Shown: one piece after another, positions 34,192 to 44,000 of the stretch
Numbering within the stretch: position 1 is the stretch's first letter
Layout: the number at the start of each line of letters is the position of its first letter
DNA from: Ditylenchus dipsaci
Lineage: Eukaryota > Nematoda > Chromadorea > Rhabditida > Anguinidae
Direction of reading: 5' to 3'
DNA: 64,000 bases
Assembly: GCA_004194705.1 (NCBI GenBank)
Contig: SADC01000854.1
Location: 186,001 to 250,000, forward strand
Program-made: the position numbers and the translations under genes
The notes under the pieces: model-generated
What the model was told of the DNA's origin: nothing
The model's input: only the letters and a program-made list of their open reading frames with translations
Databases searched by the model: none

Positions 34192-36993
34192 GGTATACAA
34201 CCAACTCGTTACAAATACTGACTCGTTACACCGACTCGTTACATTGACGACTCGTTACACCGACTCGTTACATTGACGAGTCGTTACACCAACTCGTTAC
34301 ATTGACGACTCGTTACACCGACTCGTTACATTGACGACTCGTTACACCAACTCGTTACACTTTTCCCAAAATATTCCAAATCTTTACCAAAACAAGTGAC
34401 TCTTCAATTTATATGTATTTAGTGATTTTATTTCATAAAATTAAGATGGCTAACGTTCAAAAAGTTCACTCTCAGCGGATCGGATCGAAGACCGCACCTA
34501 TTACCTACAGCGAAGATGGCTTGGAATGCTACGTCTGGACAAAGAGTGGCCGATCGACAGTTAAGATGGAATTGAGGTGGCCTACTACAGCTGTTCCGGA
34601 TGCCGAGCAAAGAAGCGTGCTGATGCTAATTTCGTGGTAGAATCGTCTCCACTCTCAAATACAATCTCAGCACCAACAATTGGATTGGGAAGCCGGATGA
34701 GCTTATGCATATCTGTATTGCAAAGAATGTGAATGAGGTCTGATAGGTTTATAAACCTTTTTGACTTTTACTAGTGTATATAGGTGCGCGGTGTTAACGT
34801 CCGACGAAGTCTACAAGCTGAGCTAGCTGCCGGAGCTCGTGATACGCCAGCTGTTGCCCGAATGCGAATAGACGGAAGAATCCTTCAAGAATTTCCTGGT
34901 GCTTCGGGAGATGGTAATGATTTTCGCGGATTTTGCGTAGGTACTAACTTGTTAATGGTAGTGTCTTTCAGATGTTGCTCAGATCAAAAATGCGGCAGTG
35001 GGTAGTGTGGTTGCAGCAGAAAGAGCTCTGTATCGTGCAAAGATTAAAAAGCATCGTTTGAAGAGTTTCTGACGCACGAGAATCGAGCAATGCGACTGAC
35101 GTTCAGAGGATCAAAAGCAAAGCAGGGAGAGCCGAATTTCGAAGAACTTCTTTTACTGCACGGGGGTATGTTCTATTTTTGTCTTCTGGGGCCTTTCCAT
35201 GATTATCAAGTTTTAGACGAGGAAATGCTTGTCTTCGCTTCCGCTCGTCAATTAAATCTTCTGAAGAATTGCACGCATATAATTTCGGATGGGACTTTCA
35301 AGTACGCGCCACTTGGAACCAAGCAAATTTATCGCGTGTTCGGACTAATACGTGGAACGCACGCAACTCCACTGGTGACGGCTCTCCTCGAGAAAAAGAC
35401 AAAAGAAGTCTACAAGAAAATGTGGATGAAAGGTAAAATTCATGTCTTTTCAGAGGTCTGATATTCAGCAGTTTTCAGTCAAAGAGTCTCTCTCAAACCT
35501 GGGGTCATTAATTCTATTGGATTTGCAAATTTCGACGCAGAAATCGCCGCTTATTCCTCTTTCCAAGAAGTTTTTCCAGGAGTTGCAGTCAAGCTATGCG
35601 CTTTTCATGCGAAACAGGGACTCTACCGGAAGGTAACTTTTGCTATGAGATTTTTTTAACAATTTGGTTTAGGGGCTTTCAGTGGAATACGAAGCAAATG
35701 GACAGCTACAAACGGTCATAAGAATGCTTGGTGCCTTGCAAATTACGCCTATGGTTGAGTGGATTCCGTGCCTCCAATTACTTCAAGAGAGAATAGCAAA
35801 CGCTGACTTCACTCAGGATCTCAAGGGCAAATTAAAAGAAGTTTTGAGATATTTTGAGTACGGTTTATTTGCTTGAAGTAAAAAAATTTTTCAATTTTGA
35901 AGGAATACGTGGCTTTCATTGGGGGAAATATTTGTCTCTTTGCTTACTCCGGTCCAAGAACTACTAATCATGCCGAGAGCTATCACAGTAAGCAGCGTAT
36001 CTTTTTCTCCATCAACTGTAAACTTGGTCACTGGGCGATGATTTTCAAACAAGTAGGATTTTTAAAAAGCGTTTTAGATCTGTTTTTAAGTTGTCTTTAG
36101 GTGACACACACAGAAGAGCTGGATGCCGTGGAAGTTTATGAAGGACGGCAGCCATCAAGAAGACAGCGAGTTGAGTATGCAGAAATCACTCGAAGTTTGG
36201 ACTCGGAAAAGGTATTTTTGTGGATTTCTCATCTCATTCGTACTTTACTTCATTGTTTCTAGGACAAGCTCTTGCAGTTTCTATCTTCAGGTGAAGGCAT
36301 GGTGAGGTGTATGTGCGCAAGATGTCTAAATATCTTAAGCGGGTTGGCCGGCTCATGGGGACTAACGCTGCGGAGTATAGGTATTTATGATTAAATATTT
36401 TAACTTTGACGGTTATTTTTTCAAGAGAAATTGTCAACGAAGATGACTTGCAGGAACAGAATATCCATCAACCAGTCGAAGAAGCGATGGAAACTGTCGG
36501 TAGGGAAAATCCGGCTGATATCTCACTTTTTGATCGAATGTTATAATGTGTCATTAGCTCTGTTTGAAATGTTATGAGTTTGTTTGAGATCAATAAATAA
36601 GAGCATCGCAAATTTGAAAAGGGTAACTCGGTTTATTGATTTGTCTTCTGTAAAAAAAATTGGTCCTCTTCAGGGACACAAATATCATTGGCTTCTAAAT
36701 TTTAGTCAGAATCATTTTTTTGCATCAAAATAGCAAAAAACACGGAGTAAGATTACTTTTGCCCTTTAAAAGTAAAAATGTCTTTTTCTGCCCAAGTGTC
36801 CTTTTTGGAATAGTTTTGGGAAAAGTGTAACGAGTTGGTGTAACGAGTCGTCAATGTAACGAGTCGGTGTAACGAGTCGTCAATGTAACGAGTTGGTGTA
36901 ACGACTCGTCAATGTAACGAGTCGGTGTAACGAGTCGTCAATGTAACGAGTCGGTGTAACGAGTCAGTATTTGTAACGAGTCGGTTGGCAGTC
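34192..36993 (+). mobile_element. MULE-2: 2.8-kb FLYWCH/MULE transposon, word TGTAACGAGTCGG
   Basis: The target duplication GTACATTC is perfect (34184-34191 and 36994-37001). The ends are GGTATACAACCAACTCG and CGAGTCGGTTGGCAGTC. The two terminal repeats (about 34200-34370 and 36820-36985) consist of about twelve copies each of TGTAACGAGTCGG / TGTAACGAGTCGTCAA in opposite orientation and are nearly identical to each other, so the insertion is young or its arms are homogenised. It encodes the transposase below. It inserted into the end of a GGCGCTACT element. Confidence 0.9.
34446..36546 (+). CDS. FLYWCH zinc-finger MULE transposase of MULE-2
   Basis: Start MANVQKVHSQRIGSKTAPIT. The FLYWCH finger follows: ECYVWTKSGRSTVK, then AYYSCSGCRAKKRADANF, whose C-x-x-C ligands are visible after a frame shift near 34570. 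The middle (SLQAELAAGARDTPAVARMR, RALYRAKIKKHRLKS) leads to the catalytic region: NCTHIISDGTFKYAPLGTK (the D-G-T-F-K block, 35268-35325), then IYRVFGLIRGTHATPLVTAL, FANFDAEIAAYSSFQEVFP (second acidic block) and KLCAFHAKQGLYRK (the C-x-F-H-x-x-Q block). Later segments are TVIRMLGALQITP, PRTTNHAESYH (C-terminal N-H-x-E-x-x-H) and the tail ENPADISLFDRML with stop at 36546. Several GT-AG introns of 40-60 bases are likely (for example after 34738, 34972, 35632). Two or three frame shifts remain, so activity cannot be judged. Confidence 0.75.
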
Positions 36994-37004
36994 GTACATT
37001 CCAG

Positions 37005-37109
37005 TACAGTCGACTCTCGATTTAACATACGGTCGATTAACATACACCCCGATTTAACATACGGCTGGGTCGGTTCCCAGGGTGTATGTTAAATCGAGAG
37101 TCGACTATA
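37005..37109. repeat. Short pogo-like MITE, word TTTAACATACACC
   Basis: CAGTCGACTCTCGATTTAAC on the left and GTTAAATCGAGAGTCGACTA on the right, flanked by TA. The core GGGTCGGTTCCCAGGGTG is shared with copies at 45271, 47486 and 48214. It inserted within CCAGTA just after the MULE-2 target duplication. Confidence 0.7.
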
Positions 37110-38340
37110 TCATCAAATTTTGATATAGGTTCTATTACAGTTTAGCAACATTTTCAACAAGCATGTGTGGCGCACTCGGTGCAGTTATTTTTTTAAATTT
37201 CCAATTTTACTGACGATAGATAACTTCAAGAACTCGCAGAGTGTTATTACGCTCATTTATCTTCAAAGGGCTCCATTCGTCGTATTCATTCTTATGTCCC
37301 AGCCAATGAGCTTGTTCGTAAGTTAAATCAGCGCGACAACATTCTGCGAGTTCTTGAAATGGTCTATAGTTCACAATAAATTTGAACTAATCAAAAGTGA
37401 CGAGTATGGGGGCGGATGTGGGTGCGGGTATGGGTACTTATTCGGTTGGGGGGGGGGGCGGATTTTTTCACTGATTTAAAAATAGTGTTTGAACGTCTTC
37501 TAAGTAATTTATATGTACTAAAAACGATAAAAAAGTTGTTTTGCGATATTTTTCTACATTAAAAGATGATTTTTCGAAAAAATTTTTTTGACCAAAATTT
37601 CACTTTTTGCCTTGGGGACCAAGGCAAACTTCCTTACTTTAGGGTATTTTACCCCGTTTTGGTCACTGGAGCTGGGCAAAAAGAGCCTTTGTATGCATTT
37701 TTGATCAAGAGTCTGCCTTGATACCCCTAAAGAGTAAAAAAAAATAAAGAAATAAACATTATTTTGACAACTGGGACCTATGGTTTTTGTTGCTTAGCTC
37801 TAGTCAAAAAAAAACATCTTTAAAACAAGTATTTGGTTTGGCCTTCCAGGGCAAAAAGTCTAATTTTTTGTCGAAAAAAATATGCCAAAAAGTTGCAGAA
37901 AAAAGATCTGCCACATAAAAACATGTTTCAATCATATATTGGCTGGAACGTTGAAAAATGAGGCTTGAGGAGGATTTTTAAGCTAGTCTGCATGGTATTA
38001 TTCCATATTTTCGCAGAAAAAAACCTTGAGCAGCAAGAAAAAACCCAATATTCGTTAAATCGAGAGTGGCTTTATTAGTAGGGATCCGAAAAAATGTTCG
38101 TTAAATCGAGAGTTTCGTTAAATCGAGTGTAAGCTTTACCTTATTTGAGATTTAACCAACCAAATCACGTTCGGAGGTTCGTTAAATCGAGAGTTTCGTT
38201 AAATAGGGGGTTCGTTAAATCGAGAGTTAACTGTATAACATTATTTGATACGTGACGGGCTGATTAGCTATTTTTGATCAAAATCTTTACAGGAGGACAT
38301 TTGGGGGTTGAGAAATGCGTTCCGTGACGATTAACTACAG
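37110..38340. repeat. Repeat mosaic: small foldback and TTCGTTAAATCGAGAG word array
   Basis: A foldback at 37212-37375 has arms AACTTCAAGAACTCGCAGAG and CTGCGAGTTCTTGAAATGGT. A long G tract is at 37447-37459. AAATTTCACTTTTTGCCTTGG (37605) recurs inverted near 37845. From 38050 to 38235 the word TTCGTTAAATCGAGAG is repeated six times, ending GAGAGTTAACTGTA, the right end of a pogo-like element whose left end I could not fix. No gene. Confidence 0.5.
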
Positions 38341-39388
38341 TCAAACCTCGATTTAACGACCCCATTTCAAGTTCGTTCCCACCTAGGGTCCGACACTTTT
38401 TTTAACCCATTTTCAAAACATTTTATCGATTCTTTTTTGACAGTCTGGTCGCAAATATCGTAAGGATTCCGATTTAGCCGATCGTTTTTCAGAACTCTAG
38501 AGTTTTCGCTATTAAAAAATCAAACCTCGATCTAACGACCCTCTAATTTTCAAAAGGGTGTCGTTAAATCGAGGGTTCGATTTTTTAAAAGCGAAAACTT
38601 TAGGTTTTTGAAAAAGATCGGCAAAATCGGAATCCTTACAACATTTGCGACCAGACTGTCAAAACAGAGTCGATAAATTATTTCAAAATGGGTTAAAAAA
38701 AGTGTCGGACCCTAGGTGGGAACGAACTTGGACGCTACTCCTTTATAGGGCGCTTACAATGGGATGACGATGTAGAAGTCGGATGTCGAAGTGTAATGTC
38801 GAAGTCGGTAGTGAGGTCAGGGTGCTTACAATGGAGGTAGGAAGTAGGATGTCGAAGTCGGTAGTGAAGTCAGGAACCTTCTTCTTTGCCTTCTGAAGAA
38901 CTTGTTGAATGGCCAAAATCGCTCCATCTTTCACATCTTCGTTGTCCAAATTGCTGAGAGTGGTGCCCACAAAGCGCCCAAATTGTTGCTCCTCACTTTC
39001 GGAAGTAGGATGTCGAAGTGCCATTGTAAGCACTCCGACCTCACTACCGACTTCGACATAGTACTTCGACATCCCATTGTAAGCACTACTACCTACTTGG
39101 ACATTCGACTTCCACATCGACATCCCATTGTAGGCGAGCTATTATACCCTCCCAAAAAAGCTACTCGGTTTTACCCGTCCCAATAATTTTTCAGGTGTAC
39201 CTAAAACCATACTTTTTAATAAAAAAAGCTGGTATTAGTAATGGCTCGGCCCTGAGCCTAAGCCTAAGGGCCAAAGCCAAAGCCTAAGGGCTAAGCCTAA
39301 TTCCGAAGCCTAAAAATTATTGGGAGGGGTAAAACCGAGTAGCGCCCGAACTTGAGGTGGGGGTCGTTAAATCGAGGTTTGACTGTAC
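38338..39388. repeat. Long pogo-like MITE, word CGATTTAACGACCCC, interrupted
   Basis: The left end CTACAGTCAAACCTCGATTTAACG and right end CGTTAAATCGAGGTTTGACTGTA. Internal blocks GTTCGTTCCCACCTAGGGTC, GACAGTCTGGTCGCAAATAT and TTCCGATTT(A/T)GCCGATCG are the same as in the elements at 41847 and 55113, which carry different words. Its right arm is split by the element at 38731-39346. Confidence 0.75.
38731..39346. mobile_element. GGCGCTACT-end element inserted in the pogo-like MITE
   Basis: It starts GACGCTACTCCTTTATAGGG and ends ACCGAGTAGCGCC. The target duplication CGAACTTG is perfect (38723-38730 and 39347-39354) and lies in the host's conserved GGGAACGAACTTGAGGTGG block, so the empty site is known from 42230-42250. 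Subterminal words are GGATGTCGAAGTCGGTAGTG and GTGCTTACAATGGGATG in both orientations (38750-38875 and 39005-39130). The right half also holds an inner CTACTCGGTTTTACCC copy. Confidence 0.8.
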
Positions 39389-39519
39389 CACGCTGATTCA
39401 CTACCTGGGACAATTCACTACCGCTAGTAAAAAGAAGGACAATTCACTACCAGTGCTAAAATGAGGACAATTCACTACGACTAGTAAAAAAGAGACAGTT
39501 CACTACCACTAGTAAAAGT

Positions 39520-40101
39520 GGCTAGGAGACATTTGGCAAAAACGACATTTGGCAAAAACGACATTTGCCCAAACGACGCTTGGGCAAACGACATTCGCCC
39601 AAACGACATTTGGCAAAACGACATTTGCCCAAACGACATTTGCCCAAAAGACATTTGGCAAAACGACATTTGCCCAAACGACATTTGGCAAAACGACATT
39701 TGCCCAAACGACATTTGCCCAAACATACTAAATATTTGGAAACAATTAATGACGGAACCATCTGTCTGTCTGATTCCACTGGTACCATATTCACCGGTCC
39801 ACCACACCAACTACATCCAATTTACATTCCTAACACGTCTGACACTCCAAGCATCCATCTAGCCACAGATTCTAGTTTCCAAATTCTGGCCAGTTGTTCT
39901 GGCTTCTGGATAGACCACGATTGGAGCAATTACTGGCATATTTTTCTCACTGTCGCTTGATTCGTTTGAGCTGCTCATCATGCTATCTAAATTACTAATA
40001 ATCAGTGTATCGAATGAACTCTAGCAATTCAACGGTAGCCAAATGTCGTTTTGCCAAATGTCGTTTTGCCAAATGTCGTTTTTTCCAAATGTCTCCTAGC
40101 C
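39520..40101 (-). mobile_element. 582-base non-autonomous sister of MULE-1, word CAAAACGACATTTGG
   Basis: The ends GGCTAGGAGACATTTGG and CCAAATGTCTCCTAGCC differ from those of MULE-1 by two bases. The word is CAAAACGACATTTGG (or with GCCC) instead of CAAAACGAAACTTGG. The target duplication is GTAAAAGT (39512-39519) versus GTAAAAGC (40102-40109), one mismatch. The left array has about 11 copies, the right only three. The minus strand from 39981 reads MMSSSNESSDSEKNMPVIAP, the start of a MULE-1-type transposase, then stops. Confidence 0.82.
39860..39981 (-). pseudogene. First exon of a MULE-1-type transposase, truncated
   Basis: MSSSNESSDSEKNMPVIAPI aligns with the MULE-1 start MSSTESSDSEGSLPDVAPI (7197 minus): both have an S-S-x-E-S-S-D-S-E block and an A-P-I motif at the same spacing, followed by V-V/N-V-Y. 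A stop follows after 41 residues. Finding coding relics inside a short element shows it is an internal deletion of a once autonomous element. Confidence 0.6.
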
Positions 40102-41039
40102 GTAAAAGCGGCACAATTCACTACCACTAGTTAAAAACGGACGATTCGCTACCAATGCTAAAAAGGGAACAATTCACTACCATTTTTCAATGTGCAGAAA
40201 TTATAAACTTAAATTCTTCATATGCTACTTGGTTTCTTTCTCGGTTACATTTAGTATCTGTTTCCGTGTTTCAAGTTATGTTTTGCTAGTGAGATAAAAG
40301 TTTTCTTTCAGAATAATGGACGTAAATGCTTTCATCCAGAATGGTCAAGTCGCTGCCATTCGCCATGCAATGGGTATGCACGCTGATTTTACATTTACCG
40401 AATAAAACTTTCCTCATATTATCGCGTTGTTGGCTTTAAGAAATGAAAACACTATAATTTTAAAAATGGTAGTGAATCGTCTCCTTTTTATCAGTGGCAG
40501 TGGATCGTCCGTTTTTCACTAGTGGTAGTGAATTGTCCCGCTTTTACTAGTCGTAGTGAATTGTCCCAGGTGGTGAATCGCCGGTGTCCGTGAGAAATGG
40601 GCTTGTCAACCCTATAAAAATTATTGGCAGGTTGCAAAAAACCTTACGTATAAGCTTTGAATGCTATATTTTGATGGGTTTCGGTGAATTATTCAAAATT
40701 ATTTTGTGAAACCCATAATAAGGTAACGTAAAACTTATATTTAAAATCTTTTTGCAACCCGCCAAGAATTTATTCATATGTTTGACAAGCCCATTTCTCA
40801 ACCCCGAATGTCCCCCATCCTTTAACAATATGCACAAAATTGTAAATTTTGCAGGGTAGCATAATGATGCAACCAAACTTGATAAAAATTTAATAAGTTT
40901 TCAAAAAATTTTAGGGTCTTGAGGCGATGATATCCAAAAAGCAAAAACTGCCAAATTCTTATTTTAAAATTTCTTTCGCGTAAATTGCTTTTATCGTCAA
41001 TACTAACTGGAAATTGCGTAAATTTGTAAAAATTTGAGA

Positions 41040-44000
41040 AAAGTTATCTGGAATACTCGTTTTTGATGAATCACAACCTCCGGAGCAGAGTTCCGGTAAG
41101 CTTATGGTTTCGAAAATTGAAATTTTACATGTATTTTCAATATATTTCTTGTCTTATACTAGTGTTTTGTAGAACAAAAGAACATTCGGCTTTGATCTCA
41201 GAGATAGAACACAGGTGACTAAATTTTGCGTAAAAATAAAAGTAAGAAAAAATTTAAGGTGGCTCAATATGAAGCTAGTAAGGGTAAGTAGGACCTCCTT
41301 AAATCTGGATCTCGTTCTATATACCTTAGAATTTAAGGTCGAGCAGATATTTCTTCAAGCTCAAACCAGTCCGCCACCAACAGTAACACTTCCATCTTTG
41401 GACTTGGCAATGTAACATCTGGCTTGACTGGAGGAATTCTTAAATCAGCAAACAAACAAATGCGGATGAGACAGACCGAAAGAGTCCACTTTAAGACGGA
41501 GAGCCGGACATGTGCAGGATTTCAGAGGTTAGGAAGAGTTCTAGCACACGTAAATTTTCATGTAGTGTTGTACATTTGCCAGGGTACTGAGAAATCGCCC
41601 ATGGTGAAGTCTGCAACACCGAAGCGGCAAGCAATACTCACACCCAAAAAGGTTGGTCAGTCAACACCATGCAAAACGTCCGACCCGCTCAAGAGGAAGA
41701 GACCAGTCAGCACCCCAAAACATCAGAAACCAGAACAACCTATATTTTGCATTGACCAATACTTTGCTGACTTGTCTAATAGTCACATTAATGTAGGTTA
41801 TTGAAGTCAACTTACCAGCTAAAGGTAAACTTACTCGGTAGCCGACTACAGTCAAACCTCGATACAGTGGCCCCACCTCAAGTTCGTTCCCACCTAGGGT
41901 CCGACACTTTTTTAACCCCATTTTTGAAATGATTTATCGATTCTGATTTGACAGTCTGGTCGCAAATATCGTAAGGATTCCGATTTTGCCGATCGTTTTT
42001 CAAAAACTAAATAGTTTTTGCATTTAAAAAGCAAAACCTCGATATAGTTGCCCCCCTTAAAAAATTAGAGGGCCACTATATCGAGGTTTTGCTTTTTAAA
42101 TGCAAAAACTATTTAGTTATTGAAAAACGATCGGCAAAATCGGAATCCTTACGATATTTGCGACCAGACTGTCAAAACAGAATCGATAAATTATTTCAAA
42201 AATGGGGTTAAAAAAAGTGTCGGACCCTAGGTGGGAACGAACTTGAGGTGGGGCCACTGTATCGAGGTTTGACTGTATTATGGTGAAAACAAATACAACA
42301 TGCATTTTAAGTTAAAATTTTGATTATTACAGTCGAAAAATGACTGGGATATTTCAGAATCCCACTTTAGACTTAAAATTGGTTTTCTGGCGAGCTTACT
42401 TTTTTTTGCGGCTTTTTGAGAAATATATTGCTTTTTTGTTAAAACCCGAAAATATGAAGATTTTCAAGGTGAAGACCCTACAAACGAGAATCAACTGGGC
42501 GACGGGTTGTGTACACTAATTGTTTTAAAAATAGTAATTAAAATTTTTTATGGTTTAGTCTGCATGTGATCGAATATGCGAGGAGTTTTTTTACGAGGAC
42601 ATCTTTCAATGTGGACAAAAAAAATTGTAAATGGGTGAATGAGGCACTACAACTAAACTTAACTAACAAGGGAACCTCTCAGGCTGTTTTTTTCAGACAT
42701 ACATGATTTTGATTACTGACAAGGGAACCATCCAAGCTGGACAAAGCTTTTTTTTGCTGCAAAAAGACTTTTTTTTGCTGCAAATCGGCTTTTTTTTGCT
42801 GCAAATCGGCTTTTTTTTGCTGCAAATCGGCTTTTTCTGGTCCAAACTATTTTAGCTGTAATTTTGGCGTGCGGTCGATTGGTCCACGGTCAATTGCTCC
42901 ACGGTCAATTGATCCACGGTCAATTGGTCCACAGGTCAATTGGTCCACAGGTCAATTGCTCCACAAAATTATTTTCAAATTAATCTTTTTTGTCTTGTGA
43001 AGAACTTCTGTTATTTTAACAAGTCACACTGCCAAGGTCACACTGCCTGAGTTTTCCAACCTGGGTACGACTACCTGGGCACAATAAAACCAAGTGGTCG
43101 TCCACTTGGATCAAACTTTTTTTTACTTTTTGGGGTTCCAAAACTTGTTTTCTGGACTGATTCGGAGACGCTGAAGATGGCTTGATAATAGAAAAATAAG
43201 GTTTTCATGGTATTTTTCGAGTAATTGGATAAAATTGACTTTACCAAAACTTGATTTTACCAAAATTATAAAAATGCTCGAGAAAACGGCATTTTACCAC
43301 TATCAAACCATCTTCAGCATGCCTAAGTTAGTCCAGAAAACACGTTTTGGACCCCAGAAACGTAAAATTTTTTTGATCCAAGTGGTCGCCCACCTGGATC
43401 AAAATTTTTGGTTTTGTTAATACATGGACACAGATCCAGCGTTGCACAGAAAATGTTTAAAAATATTTTGTGCCAGGAAAAAATTTTGTGGATGATTTCG
43501 GTATCGATGAATTCGGTGTCGATAAATTCGCTTTACGCCTATTTTTACAGTTTTTGTAAAAATTGTATAACGTGAATTCACTACTGTCAAAACATCTTTA
43601 GAATGCTCGAATTAATGTAGAAAACAGTTTTTGGAACCTAAAAAATATAAAAAATTGACCAACCACTCGGTTTTGTTGGTACTTGGAATATCCAGAAGAT
43701 CGAGCTACCAATGAAAAATGGTCTAATAAACAACCTGGGTACCACCTAGAAACAACCACCACCCAAGCACCGCTACCTAGGCACTTCTACTCCTGAATAC
43801 CGGTACCTGGTCAATGCCTTGGTACTAATAGTACCGTACTACTACCTTAACACCAGTTCAGCTTTCAGGGTCATTCCAGCAATTTTAACGAAACTATAAA
43901 TTACCCCACAAAATGGAATTTTACTATTATCAAACCTCTTCAGAATGCTCGAATTAGTGTCAAAAACAGGTATTAGAATCCGAAAAACATAAAAAATAAT

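Larger units (their letters stand above)
39398..40590. mobile_element. Word-end element, word GGACAATTCACTACC, host of the 39520 element
   Basis: The left array (39404-39519, continuing 40110-40180) repeats GGACAATTCACTACCACTAG followed by TAAAA. The right array (40468-40575) carries the inverse TAGTGGTAGTGAATTGTCC. The ends are CGCTGATTCACTACCTGGG and CCAGGTGGTGAATCGCCG. No clean target duplication. The interior 40317-40376 reads MDVNAFIQNGQVAAIRHAMG before a GT; it may be a transposase remnant, but I do not recognise it. Confidence 0.65.

Noticed and set aside
34196..34370. Regularly spaced repeats resembling a CRISPR array
   Set aside because: Spacers are not unique, the array has an inverted twin at 36820-36985, and the genome is eukaryotic; it is a transposon terminal repeat.
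37447..37459. Poly-G tracts (also 50011, 50227, 62010, 63198) as regulatory G-quadruplex sites
   Set aside because: They recur at fixed positions within repeat elements and pair with C tracts of the opposite arm; no gene-related placement.
39481..39960. Open frames with repeated GQMSFCQMSF or NDICPNDIW
   Set aside because: Same cause: the 15-base CAAAACGACATTTGG word array.
40317..40403. MDVNAFIQNGQVAAIRHAMG as the first exon of the gene at 41040-46167
   Set aside because: It lies inside the word-end element 39398-40590 and has no supported splice link; more likely element-derived.
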